Source of the DNA: Burkholderiales bacterium
GTDB lineage: Bacteria; Pseudomonadota; Gammaproteobacteria; Burkholderiales; WYBJ01
DNA length: 64,000 nt
Direction: 5' to 3'
Assembly (NCBI GenBank): GCA_020848435.1
Contig: JADLAC010000014.1
Span: 28,341-92,340, forward strand
How positions within the stretch are numbered: position 1 is the first letter of the stretch; the number at the start of each line of letters is the position of its first letter. The translations under genes and the position numbers were made by a program. Positions 49,744-58,296 of this stretch are shown piece after piece. The notes under the pieces were generated by a model that saw only the letters and a program-made list of their open reading frames with translations, was not told the origin of the DNA and did not search any database.

Positions 49744-52010
49744 GGGCGCCCGGCGCGCGGCTGATCGGCGTATGGGCAGGCTGCTTCGCGCTGTCCGCCG
49801 GCACCGCGCTCGCGCTCGCGCTGGCGTTGGCGGCCGCTCTGGCCGGCGAAGAGCGCAGGCTCGCCCGCGTCCTGCTGGAGTCGAGCGGTTCCCTGCCCTA
49901 CCTGTTGCTCATCATGGTATTCGCGGCGAGCGGGTTGCTCGCATCCTGGCTCGTCAAAGCGTACTTCAACCCGATCGCGCGCGCGGCCGAAGCCACCGCG
50001 GTCAGCGCGCTCGCCAATCCCAAGCATCGGCTCGCGGCTGAAGGCCCGGCGCAGCTGCGACACCTCATCGCCGCGATAAACGCGCTAGCGGATCATCACG
50101 CCGCGGCGCTCGACGCTGTCGATGCGCGTGTGGCCGAAGCGCGCGCCGCGCTCGAAAGCGAGAAGAATCGCCTTGCCGTGCTCATGTCCGAGCTCGCGCA
50201 AAGTGTGCTCGTATGCGATCCGAACGGGACAATCGTGCTCTACAACGAGCAGGCGCGGCGGCTGTTTTCGCCACCCGACATCGAGAAAACGGCGACAGAC
50301 CACGATTTTTCGCCGGACAAACCGCAGCGGACAGGCCGCGGTTGTGCACCGGACCCGCATGGACATCTTCAGGATCCCACGAATACATGGTCTGTCCCCG
50401 TGTATTCCGGCTTCATCGGCCTGGGCCGTTCGCTGTATTCGCTGCTCGCACCGGAGCCGGTACGCTACGCGATCGAGCGCCTCGACCAGCGCACCGCCGC
50501 CGGCGAGCTCGATCCCATCGGCATCTTCACCACTGCGCTGCCGGGCGCTCGCCTGGTGCGCGTTCGCATCTCGCCGATGGCGGGCGCCGCGCGCTCCGCG
50601 GCCGAGATGCCAGCGCCCTCCGGCTACGTCCTGTTGCTCGAGGACGTGAGCCAGGAAGTCACCGGTGTCGAACGGCGCGACCGCATTCTCATCGACCTGA
50701 TCGAGGGCGCACGCGCCGCGCTGGCGAGCCTGCGCGCGGCGACCGAGAACCTAGCGCATTTTCCCGACATGGCGCTGGAGCGCAGGCAGCGTTTCGTCGC
50801 CATCGCGGTCGAGGAGGCGGGTCGCTTGAGCGAGGCCGTCGAGCATGCGAGCCGCGACCATGCCGACAGCGCACGATTGCGCCCGCGTGCGCTGGAATCG
50901 ATGCGCGGCGCCGATCTCGTGGCCGCGCTGCGTGCCGGCTTGGCGAGTGAAGTCGGCTCGGTGCACGCCGATGAAGGCTCGGATCCGCACATCTGGCTCG
51001 ATGTCGATTGCCATGCGCTGGTCCAGGCCGTGCGTTATCTCGCCCGGCGTTTGCGTGACGAGTTCGGCATCCGCGACTATACCCTGGAGGTGAGCGGCGA
51101 TGCCCCGCACGCCTACCTGGATCTGTGCTGGCTCGGCGCGCGCATTTCGGCGGCAACGACCAGCGCTTGGGAAGACGATACGCTGTCGGCGGGCGGCGAG
51201 GCGAGCTCGATGACGCTGCGCGATATCCTGCAGCATCACGGCGCCGAGCTATGGCACGAGATCGATCGGCCGAGCGGACGCGCCCGCTTCCGCTTCATGT
51301 TGCCGGTGGGAGCGCGTGCGCCCCTGCGCAATCCGAGCGAACGGCCCGGACGCCCCGTGTTCTACGACTTCGACTTGTCCTCGGCCGCCAACTCCGGGGA
51401 CGCGCTCGATGAGAGCCCGTTGCGCGAGCTCGCTTACACGGTATTCGACACCGAGACGACGGGTCTCGACCCGGGCGCGGGCGACGAAATCATCGCGATC
51501 GGTGCCGTGCGCATCGTCAACGCACGCGTCCTGACGGGCGAAGCGTTCGATCGACTGATCGATCCGCGACGGCGCATCGATCCGCGCTCCGTCGCAATCC
51601 ATGGCATCGGTGATGCCATGGTGCGCGGCCAGCCGACCATCGAGCGCGTTCTGCCCGCGTTTCACCGCTTCTGCACCGATACGGTCCTGGTCGGGCACAA
51701 CGTCGCCTTCGACATGCGCTTCCTGCAACTGAAGGAGGATGCAACGGGCGTACGCTTTCGCCAGCCCGTGCTCGATACGCTGCTCTTGTCCGCCGTGCTG
51801 CACGATAACCTGAGCGACGATCGACTGGAAGCGATCGCGCACCGCTTCGGCATCGAGGTCGTCGCTCGCCATACCGCGCTCGGCGACGCCTTGGTGACGG
51901 CGGAGATATTCCTGAAGATGCTGCCCTTGCTCGCCGAGCGCGGCATCACGACCTTGCGCGCAGCACGCGCCGCCGCCGAACGTACCCGCTATGCCCAGCT
52001 TCGCTACTGA
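49740..52010 (+). CDS. Membrane sensor-like protein fused to a DEDDh 3'-5' exonuclease
   Basis: A 756-residue multidomain protein. Two N-terminal transmembrane helices (around residues 10-36 and 52-76) are followed by a HAMP-like segment, a coiled coil, a PAS-like domain (about 145-310), a histidine-kinase-like dimerisation helix pair without the histidine (about 315-385) and a weak ATPase-like domain. The C-terminal third is a full exonuclease of the DnaQ type: Asp570 and Glu572 (VFDTETTGLD), Asp658 (HNVAFDMRF), and His711/Asp716 (HTALGDA). An in-frame repeat pair disrupts the PAS-like region at residues 182-223. Similar exonuclease genes occur in acetate loci of other proteobacteria. The 3' end overlaps the DUF294 gene by 20 bases. 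Confidence 0.85.
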   Translation: MRAPGARLIGVWAGCFALSAGTALALALALAAALAGEERRLARVLLESSGSLPYLLLIMVFAASGLLASWLVKAYFNPIARAAEATAVSALANPKHRLAAEGPAQLRHLIAAINALADHHAAALDAVDARVAEARAALESEKNRLAVLMSELAQSVLVCDPNGTIVLYNEQARRLFSPPDIEKTATDHDFSPDKPQRTGRGCAPDPHGHLQDPTNTWSVPVYSGFIGLGRSLYSLLAPEPVRYAIERLDQRTAAGELDPIGIFTTALPGARLVRVRISPMAGAARSAAEMPAPSGYVLLLEDVSQEVTGVERRDRILIDLIEGARAALASLRAATENLAHFPDMALERRQRFVAIAVEEAGRLSEAVEHASRDHADSARLRPRALESMRGADLVAALRAGLASEVGSVHADEGSDPHIWLDVDCHALVQAVRYLARRLRDEFGIRDYTLEVSGDAPHAYLDLCWLGARISAATTSAWEDDTLSAGGEASSMTLRDILQHHGAELWHEIDRPSGRARFRFMLPVGARAPLRNPSERPGRPVFYDFDLSSAANSGDALDESPLRELAYTVFDTETTGLDPGAGDEIIAIGAVRIVNARVLTGEAFDRLIDPRRRIDPRSVAIHGIGDAMVRGQPTIERVLPAFHRFCTDTVLVGHNVAFDMRFLQLKEDATGVRFRQPVLDTLLLSAVLHDNLSDDRLEAIAHRFGIEVVARHTALGDALVTAEIFLKMLPLLAERGITTLRAARAAAERTRYAQLRY
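50285..50407. repeat. REP-like inverted pair inserted in frame in the sensor-exonuclease gene
   Basis: Two inverted units share the core GGNGACAGACCA: left ACGGCGACAGACCACGAT (50289-50306) and right ATGGTCTGTCCCCGT (50387-50401, opposite orientation, 13 of 15 positions alike). Each unit is bordered by short arms that pair with each other: GAATACA/TGTATTC around the right core (perfect, 7 bases) and GAAAA/TTTTC around the left core. The pair spans about 123 bases, a multiple of three, and keeps the reading frame open. This organisation is typical of REP/BIME-type elements. The sequence GGGGACAGACCA is a core I recognise from such elements in proteobacteria. Confidence 0.65.
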
Positions 52011-53439
52011 AACGCGCGCCGCGGTCGATGCTGCGGCCTCGCTGCCGCTGTCGCGCGTGATGCGCCGCGCGCCGCAAACCTGCTCGCCGGCGACACCGGT
52101 CCGCGCCGCGCTCGAGACCATGCGCCGACTGTCCATTGGCTCGATCATCGTCAGCGACGAGGCCACTCGCCCGGTCGGGATTCTGACCTTGCGCGACGTG
52201 GTCGATCGAATCGTGCTCGAGCCGGGTATGCTCGACGCCCCCATGGCGGCCGTCATGACGCAGCCGCCCGTGAGCCTGGCGTTGACCGACAACGCCTACC
52301 AGGCAGCGCTGCTCATGGTACGGCGCGGCGTGCGCCACGTGATCCTGGTGGACGCCGCCGGGCGCGTCGGCGGTATCGTCTCCGAACGCGACTTGTTCGG
52401 CATGCAGACCACGGGCGTGCGCCACCTCTCCAGCGAAATCAAGGGCGCGACCGACCTGGTGGCGGTGGAACGCTTCGGCCAGGAGATCCACGCGCTCGCG
52501 CGCCAGATGGTGCTGCAGGGCGCGGCCGTGGGCCCGCTCACGGCCTTCATCTCGTCGCTGATCGATCTCTTGACCGAACGCATCGTCGAGCTCGAGCTCG
52601 CCGCCTTGGGCGAAATCGGCAGCGGCGTGTGCTGGATCGTGATGGGCAGCGAAGGCCGCAGCGAGCAAACCCTCTCGAGCGACCAAGACAACGGCATCAT
52701 CTTCGAGCCGCCCGCCGGCGAGAGCGCGAACGACGTGCGTACCCGGCTGCTGCCGGTGGCCCGGCGCATCAACGAGGCACTCGATCGCGCCGGCTACCGC
52801 CTCTGCTCGGGCAACATCATGGCGAGCAACCCCGCCTGGTGCCTGACCCCGGAGGAGTGGCGCAACCGCTTCGCGCACTGGATCGGCAGCGGCGGCCCCG
52901 AAGCCTTGTTGCACGGCTCGATCTTCTTCGACCTGCGGGCGCTCAGCGGCGCGACCGGGTTGGCGGCCGACTTGCGGGCCTGGCTCCTACCCCAGGCGGC
53001 GCGCAATCGCCGCTTCCTCCACCAGATGGCGGCGAACGCCCTGCGCAATCGACCGGCGCTCGGCCTGCTGCATCGCTTTGCCACCGACGGCGAGAACCGG
53101 ATCGATCTGAAGATGAATGCCGCCACCGCCTTCATCGACGCGGCCCGCATCCTGAGCCTGGGTTGCGCGCTCGACGAGGTGCGCACCGAGGCGCGGTTGC
53201 GCGCAGCCGGCACGCCGGCCGGCATCCCGGCGCACGAAGTCGAGGCCTGGATCGCGGCGTTCTATCGCATCCAAGGCTTTCGGCTTTCCCATCAAGCGCG
53301 CTGCTTCGATGCGGGCATCGCGCCCGACAACCGCATCGCTCCCGATACGCTGCACGACTTCGACCAGCAAGTGCTCAAGCTCGCCCTGGAACAGGCGCGC
53401 TCGCTGCAGAGCCGCCTGGCGATGGACTACGGGCTGTAG
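51991..53439 (+). CDS. CBS-domain, DUF294 nucleotidyltransferase-like signalling protein
   Basis: A 482-residue cytoplasmic protein. A pair of CBS domains (about 20-140: SRVMRRAPQTCSPATPV, AVMTQPPVSLALTDNAYQAAL) is followed by the DUF294 nucleotidyltransferase-like domain with the motif GSEGRSEQTLSSDQDNG (near residue 218-234) and the DUF294 C-terminal substrate-binding domain. CBS pairs often bind adenosine nucleotides. The family is found next to acetate symporter genes and resembles the GlnD-type nucleotidyltransferase. Overlap with the exonuclease gene and its place before the symporter pair suggest it modulates acetate uptake or signalling. Confidence 0.87.
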   Translation: MPSFATETRAAVDAAASLPLSRVMRRAPQTCSPATPVRAALETMRRLSIGSIIVSDEATRPVGILTLRDVVDRIVLEPGMLDAPMAAVMTQPPVSLALTDNAYQAALLMVRRGVRHVILVDAAGRVGGIVSERDLFGMQTTGVRHLSSEIKGATDLVAVERFGQEIHALARQMVLQGAAVGPLTAFISSLIDLLTERIVELELAALGEIGSGVCWIVMGSEGRSEQTLSSDQDNGIIFEPPAGESANDVRTRLLPVARRINEALDRAGYRLCSGNIMASNPAWCLTPEEWRNRFAHWIGSGGPEALLHGSIFFDLRALSGATGLAADLRAWLLPQAARNRRFLHQMAANALRNRPALGLLHRFATDGENRIDLKMNAATAFIDAARILSLGCALDEVRTEARLRAAGTPAGIPAHEVEAWIAAFYRIQGFRLSHQARCFDAGIAPDNRIAPDTLHDFDQQVLKLALEQARSLQSRLAMDYGL

Positions 53440-53452
53440 ACGAACGCCTGGC

Positions 53453-54127
53453 TCAAGCCGATGCGCGCGGCTCCAGTGCGTAGCCGCGCCCGTACAGCGT
53501 GCGCACGCTCAGGCCGCTGCCCTCGATCTTCTTGCGCAGCCGATGGACGTACACTTCGATCGCGTTATATCCCACGTCGCGATCGTAGCTGTAGATCTGC
53601 TCGACCAGGTGCTCCTTGCTCACCACCTTGCCGAGGCGCTTGAGCAAGGCCTCGAGCACTGCCGTCTCGTGCATCGACAAGTCGAGCGTGCGCTCCCCGA
53701 TCGAGGCGATACGATCGACGGTATCGAAGCTCAAGTTGGCCGCACTGATCTTCGGATTGCCCGAGCCCTTGCCTCGGCGCAGCAGCGCCCGTACGCGCGC
53801 TTGCAGCTCGTCGAGGGAAAACGGCTTCACCAGGTAGTCGTCGGCGCCCAGGTCGAGGCCGTGGACCTTGTCTCCGGCCGATTCGCGCCCGGAAAGAATG
53901 AGCACCGGAATGCGGCCATCATGCTTGCGCAGCCGCTTGAGAACGTCGTAGCCGTCGAGTTGCGGCAAGCCGAGGTCGAGGATGAGCAGATCGAACACGG
54001 CGTCGTGCAGCGCCTTGTCGGCGAGCGCGCCATTCTCCACCCAATCGACGGCATAGCCGCTCTGGGTCAGGCTGAATCGCAGCGCCTCGCCTAACGCCGC
54101 GTCGTCTTCGGTGATCAGGATGCGCAA
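53453..54127 (-). CDS. OmpR/PhoB-family response regulator (QseB/TctD-like)
   Basis: A 224-residue DNA-binding regulator. The receiver has the acidic pair in LITEDDAAL, Asp51 in LLILDLGLPQLDG, and Lys101 in YLVKPFSLDEL. The winged-helix domain contains VVSKEHLVEQIYSYDRDVGYNAIEVYVHRLRKKI, typical of the QseB/TctD/PmrA group. Its partner kinase gene is not adjacent. It is convergent with the DUF294 gene (13 bases between stops) and divergent from the DUF4212/symporter pair, so it may control that pair. Confidence 0.92.
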   Translation of the reverse strand: MRILITEDDAALGEALRFSLTQSGYAVDWVENGALADKALHDAVFDLLILDLGLPQLDGYDVLKRLRKHDGRIPVLILSGRESAGDKVHGLDLGADDYLVKPFSLDELQARVRALLRRGKGSGNPKISAANLSFDTVDRIASIGERTLDLSMHETAVLEALLKRLGKVVSKEHLVEQIYSYDRDVGYNAIEVYVHRLRKKIEGSGLSVRTLYGRGYALEPRASA

Positions 54128-54224
54128 CCTGTCACTCCTCCCGCGCCTCGTCGCCTGCTTCGAGCTGCTCCGGACTCCGGCTTGCTGCGACGCAGCGGCG
54201 AAGCGACAGGATTTTGTAAGAGTC

Positions 54225-54251
54225 TTGGACTACATTCGCGAAAAATATAAC
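54225..54251 (+). promoter_or_regulatory. Weak candidate promoter for the DUF4212-symporter operon
   Basis: A TTGGAC (54225-54230) and a TATAAC (54246-54251) are separated by 15 bases, which is short for sigma-70. They lie about 60 bases ahead of the DUF4212 start, in the only A/T-rich part of this intergenic region. Confidence 0.3.
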
Positions 54252-54312
54252 AAACAGCCGGCGCAAGGCAACTCGCCGGGCGACCGTCGTCCCACCTGAC
54301 TGGAGGACCCTC

Positions 54313-54579
54313 ATGCAGTTGACCGAAAAGCACCGTGAGTACTGGAACAAGAACCTCACCATCACGGCGATTCTCCTGGCGATCTGGTTCGTGGTGACCT
54401 TCGTCGAAGGCTGGTACGCGCGCGAGCTCAACCAGTTCACTTTCTTGGGCTTCCCGTTCGGCTTTTACATGTCGGCGCAAGGCTCGCTCATTGTCTACGT
54501 TGTGCTGATCTGGTTCTATGCCCTCTACATGAACAAGATGGATCGCGTCTACGACGTCCACGAAGGGGAGGACGACTGA
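54313..54579 (+). CDS. DUF4212 small subunit of sodium/solute symporter
   Basis: An 88-residue protein of the DUF4212 family. It starts MQLTEKHREYWNKNL and has two hydrophobic helices (ILLAIWFVVTFVEGWYA and GSLIVYVVLIWFYALYMNK). The family is always found with VC_2705-type SSS symporters and is thought to be their accessory subunit. The stop overlaps the symporter start by one base (TGATGG arrangement). Confidence 0.93.
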   Translation: MQLTEKHREYWNKNLTITAILLAIWFVVTFVEGWYARELNQFTFLGFPFGFYMSAQGSLIVYVVLIWFYALYMNKMDRVYDVHEGEDD

Positions 54580-56657
54580 TGGCCACCGTCAGCCAATCCA
54601 CGTTCAACCAGCAGCTCAAGCGCTACTACAGCATCTACACCGGCGGCTTCGTCGGTTTCATCATCGTGCTCGGCATTGCCGAGCAGATGGGTCTGTCGAA
54701 CCGCTGGATCGGCTACTGCTTCCTGTTCGCGACCATCCTGCTGTACGCGGTGATCGGCATCACCAGCCGCACCGCCGAGGTGTCCGAGTATTACGTCGCC
54801 GGCCGGCGCGTGCCCGCATTCTTCAACGGCATGGCGACGGGCGCCGACTGGATGAGCGCCGCCTCCTTCATCGGCATGGCGGGAACGCTCTATCTCTCCG
54901 GCTTCGATGGGCTTGCGTTCGTCATGGGCTGGACCGGCGGCTACGTGCTGGTGGCGTTGTTCCTCGCGCCCTACCTGCGCAAGTTCGGCCAGTTCACGAT
55001 TCCCGACTTCCTCGGCGCGCGCTACGGCGGCAACATCGTCCGCTCGATCGGCGTGGTTTCCGCGATCGTGTGTTCTTTCGTATACGTGGTGGCGCAGATC
55101 TACGGCGTGGGTCTGATCACCAGCCGCTTCACCGGCCTCGAGTTCGGCGTCGGGGTGTTCGTCGGCCTCGCCGGCATCCTGGTGTGCTCGTTCCTGGGCG
55201 GCATGAAAGCGGTGACCTGGACCCAGGTCGCGCAGTACATCATCCTGATCGTCGCCTACATGATCCCGGTCGTGTGGCTGTCGGCAAAGCACACCGGCAA
55301 TCCGATCCCACAGATCGCCTATGGCCAGGCGCTGCAGAAAGTGACCGAGCGCGAGAAGCAGCTCACCGCCGACCCGAAGGAGAAGGAGGTGCGCGACATT
55401 CTGAAGGCGCGCGCCGACGCAGCCACGGCGGGGCTCAAGGACCCGAACAAGGCCTACACCGAAGGCCGCGCAGCGGCAGAGAAACGTGTTGCCGACCTGA
55501 AAGCGTCCCAGGCGCCGGCCGACCAGATCGGCGCTGCCGAGACGGCGCTGGCGGCCTATCCGAAGGACGTCGAGGCAGCCAAGAACCAGTGGAACAAGGA
55601 CAAGGGCCTTGCCGCGCGCGCCGCCCCACCGCGACCGCACGCCGAGCCCTTCCCCGGCAAGGACGAAGCGGCACGCAATACCGCGCGGCTCAACTTCCTC
55701 GGCATCGTGTTCTGCATGATGATTGGAACGGCTGCCTTGCCGCACATCCTGATGCGCTACTACACCACGCCGAGCGTACGCGACGCGCGTCTGTCGGTCG
55801 GCTGGTCGCTGTTCTTCATCTTCCTGCTCTACTTCACCGCGCCGGCGCTGGCGGTCCTCGCCAAGTACGACGTCTATCACTTCCTGGTGGGCTCCAAGTT
55901 CGCCGAACTGCCGGCGTGGGCGGCGAACTGGGCAAGGGTGGATCCGGCGCTGCTGTCGATCACCGATCTGAACAAGGACGGCATCGTGCAGCTCGCGGAG
56001 ATCGTGCTGGGCGGCGACATCATCGTGCTGGCGACCCCGGAGATCGCGGGTCTTCCCTATGTGATCTCGGGCCTGGTCGCGGCAGGCGGCCTGGCCGCCG
56101 CGCTTTCGACCGCCGACGGTCTGTTGCTCACGATCGCCAACGCGCTCTCGCACGACCTCTACTACAAGATGATCAACCCGAACGCGCCCACCAAGGCGCG
56201 CCTCGCCGTCGCGAAGGGGCTCCTGCTGGTGGTCGCCATCGTGGCCGCCTACGTGACCTCGCTCAAGCCCGGCGACATCCTGTTCCTCGTCGGCGCGGCT
56301 TTCTCGCTCGCCGCCTCGTCGTTCTTCCCGGCGCTCGTGCTCGGGGTGTTCTGGAAGCGTGCGACCAAGTGGGGCGCGATCTCGGGCATGCTCGCCGGCC
56401 TCGGCGTATGCGTCTATTACATGGTCATGACCTACCCGTTCTTCCGCACGATGTTCAACATCACCGTGCCGATCGCGGACGTGCAATGGTTCGGCATGAA
56501 CCCGATCTCCGCCGGCGTGTTCGGCGTCCCGGTCGGATTCGCCGCCATCGTGATCGTCAGCCTGCTCACGCCCGCGCCCGAGAAAGAGGTGCAGGACCTG
56601 GTCGACCACGTGCGCTACCCAGTGCTCGCCGGCGACATCGATACACGCGCGACCTGA
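54579..56657 (+). CDS. Sodium/solute symporter (acetate-type, VC_2705/ActP-like) with a soluble insertion
   Basis: A 692-residue SSS-family transporter. Family sequences include SEYYVAGRRVPAFFNGMATGADWMSAASF, GQFTIPDFLGARYGG and AAALSTADGLLLTIANALSHD. The protein is longer than typical (about 550-590) because of a hydrophilic, Ala/Lys/Glu-rich insertion at about residues 245-365. A perfect EF-hand-type loop, DLNKDGIVQLAE (Asp463-Glu474), follows. It should import acetate or a similar acid with Na+. It is the second gene of the DUF4212 pair and is followed by a strong terminator. Confidence 0.93.
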   Translation: MATVSQSTFNQQLKRYYSIYTGGFVGFIIVLGIAEQMGLSNRWIGYCFLFATILLYAVIGITSRTAEVSEYYVAGRRVPAFFNGMATGADWMSAASFIGMAGTLYLSGFDGLAFVMGWTGGYVLVALFLAPYLRKFGQFTIPDFLGARYGGNIVRSIGVVSAIVCSFVYVVAQIYGVGLITSRFTGLEFGVGVFVGLAGILVCSFLGGMKAVTWTQVAQYIILIVAYMIPVVWLSAKHTGNPIPQIAYGQALQKVTEREKQLTADPKEKEVRDILKARADAATAGLKDPNKAYTEGRAAAEKRVADLKASQAPADQIGAAETALAAYPKDVEAAKNQWNKDKGLAARAAPPRPHAEPFPGKDEAARNTARLNFLGIVFCMMIGTAALPHILMRYYTTPSVRDARLSVGWSLFFIFLLYFTAPALAVLAKYDVYHFLVGSKFAELPAWAANWARVDPALLSITDLNKDGIVQLAEIVLGGDIIVLATPEIAGLPYVISGLVAAGGLAAALSTADGLLLTIANALSHDLYYKMINPNAPTKARLAVAKGLLLVVAIVAAYVTSLKPGDILFLVGAAFSLAASSFFPALVLGVFWKRATKWGAISGMLAGLGVCVYYMVMTYPFFRTMFNITVPIADVQWFGMNPISAGVFGVPVGFAAIVIVSLLTPAPEKEVQDLVDHVRYPVLAGDIDTRAT

Positions 56658-56683
56658 ACAACAGGAGGAGCGTTGTTTGGACC

Positions 56684-56711
56684 AACCCGCCCTCAAGGGC
56701 GGGTTTTTTTT
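56684..56711 (+). terminator. Rho-independent terminator of the symporter operon
   Basis: AACCCGCCC (56684-56692), a TCAA loop and GGGCGGGTT (56697-56705) form a perfect 9-base stem, and an eight-T run (56704-56711) follows. It lies 27 bases after the symporter stop. Confidence 0.92.
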
Positions 56712-56866
56712 GCCTGCTGCTCGCGCAGCGCCAGAGCGATCCGGCGTTCGAAACCGCGATGGCGCGAGGAAGATGCGGCGTCCGACGCCGGCGCGTAGTC
56801 CGGCCGTTGCCTATCGCGCTCGCGGCGCGAAAGGCCCATACCCCGTCTGCTACAATCGCGCCACCC

Positions 56867-56956
56867 GGAGAGATGGCCGAGCGGTCGAAGGCGCACGCCT
56901 GGAGAGCGTGTATACGTGCAAGCGTATCGTGGGTTCGAATCCCACTCTCTCCGCCA
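56867..56956 (+). tRNA. tRNA-Ser (anticodon GGA)
   Basis: A 90-base sequence folds as a class II tRNA. Acceptor stem GGAGAGA pairs with TCTCTCC, followed by discriminator G and an encoded CCA. The D arm has GCCGAGCGG, the anticodon loop is CTGGAGA (GGA, reading UCC and UCU), a long variable arm (GTATACGTGCAAGCGTAT) is present, and the T arm carries GGTTCGAATCC. A TACAAT (56851-56856) fits a -10 element about 10 bases upstream. Confidence 0.97.
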
Positions 56957-57058
56957 GGGATGTGTCAACTCTGCGGGTTTGCGCGTTCACTCGCCGAAAC
57001 CCCAGCCGAAGGCCGCGTTAATCAATCGCTTCGGCCGTGCGCTCGTCTTCCTGGCATC

Positions 57059-58294
57059 ATGACGCTGAATCCCATGACCATGAAGGCGCCCTCGACCGCG
57101 ACCATGAGCACAGACTTCGGCCGAATCACAGAGCAAACGCTTGCAGCCGCGCGACGCATGATCGGCGTTCGGCTGCGCCCGGAAGGCCCCTACATCCAGG
57201 ACCTCAGCGTCGATGCGATCCGCACCTTCTGCAACGGCATCGGCGACCTCAATCCGCTCTACCGCGACACCGAACACGGCAGATCGAGCCGGTTCGGGTC
57301 GCTGGTTGCCCACCCGATGTTTCCCATGGCCTGTGCCTGGATCGGCCGGGCGCGCTGGGGCTTCCCGGGAGTGCACTCGTTCCTGGGCGGCAACGACTGG
57401 GAGTTCTTTCGCAACCTGCGCCCCGGCGATCGGATCAGCGTGATCGAGCGCGTGGTCGGCGTCGATGAGAAGACGAGCCGGTTCTCGGGCGACTTGGTGA
57501 TTCAGTACATGCAGGCCGAGTTCGCGAATCAAACCGACGATCTCGTCGCCAGGGTCCTGGGTTGGAGCACGCGTCACGAACGCAAGGCAGCACGCGACAA
57601 GAAGAAGTACGAGCCGGCACAGCCGTATCGCTATACCGACGACGAGATGGCGGCGATCGACGCGGCCGTTCGTTCCGAGGCGAGCAAGGTGCGCGGAAGC
57701 GAGCCGCGGTACTGGGAGGACGTCGACGTCGGCGACGAGCTCGCGCCCGTGGTACGCGGTCCGCTTTCATCTGCCGACACCATCGGCTTTCTGGTCGCGT
57801 GCGGCCGCGGGCACACCCATGGCCTGGTCGCGAACGCGGCAGCACGCCATCCCGGACATTTCGTCCAGGACGGCGATACACAACGCGCCGCTCACACGAT
57901 GGATATCCATCATCGTCCCGCGATGGCTCGACAGTCTGGCGCACCCGGGGTCATCGATTTCGGCGCACAGCGCTGCGCTTGGCTCGCCACCCTGGTTACC
58001 AACTGGATGGGCGACGCAGGCGTTCTGAAGCGACTGAAGATGGAGCTGCGGCTGCCGAACGTGCTCGGCGATACGACCTGGTGCAAGGGTAAGGTCGCGG
58101 CCAAGTACATCAAGGACAGGCATCCGCTGGTCGAGATCGACATCTGGGCGGAGAACCAGCGCGGCCAGGTGAGCGCGCCGCGTGGAACGGCAGTGGTCGC
58201 ATTGCCTGCAAGGCTCGTGTCGTCACGTATATGCCGCGACGGCGCGTCGATCGACCTCGGCTATGCCAGCCACGAAGCGCTAACTGCTCGCTGA
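57059..58294 (+). CDS. MaoC-family double-hotdog hydratase/dehydratase (mesaconyl-CoA hydratase-like)
   Basis: A 411-residue protein with an N-terminal FAS1-like dehydratase hotdog (residues about 25-195: HPMFPMACAWIGR, GVHSFLGGNDWEFFRNLRPGD) and a C-terminal MaoC-type hotdog. The GGNDWEFF block is typical of mesaconyl-CoA/hydroxyacyl-CoA hydratases. It probably hydrates an enoyl-CoA ester. Start options are ATG 57059 or internal 57104. It is followed after 2 bases by the tandem CoA-transferase gene, so the hydratase and transferase act together. Confidence 0.83.
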   Translation: MTLNPMTMKAPSTATMSTDFGRITEQTLAAARRMIGVRLRPEGPYIQDLSVDAIRTFCNGIGDLNPLYRDTEHGRSSRFGSLVAHPMFPMACAWIGRARWGFPGVHSFLGGNDWEFFRNLRPGDRISVIERVVGVDEKTSRFSGDLVIQYMQAEFANQTDDLVARVLGWSTRHERKAARDKKKYEPAQPYRYTDDEMAAIDAAVRSEASKVRGSEPRYWEDVDVGDELAPVVRGPLSSADTIGFLVACGRGHTHGLVANAAARHPGHFVQDGDTQRAAHTMDIHHRPAMARQSGAPGVIDFGAQRCAWLATLVTNWMGDAGVLKRLKMELRLPNVLGDTTWCKGKVAAKYIKDRHPLVEIDIWAENQRGQVSAPRGTAVVALPARLVSSRICRDGASIDLGYASHEALTAR

Positions 58295-58296
58295 TC

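Noticed and set aside
55070..58294. A 1074-codon frame that runs through the symporter gene, terminator and tRNA into the MaoC gene
   Set aside because: Only the last 411 codons look like protein (MaoC); the earlier part is a shadow of the symporter and would cross a terminator and a tRNA.
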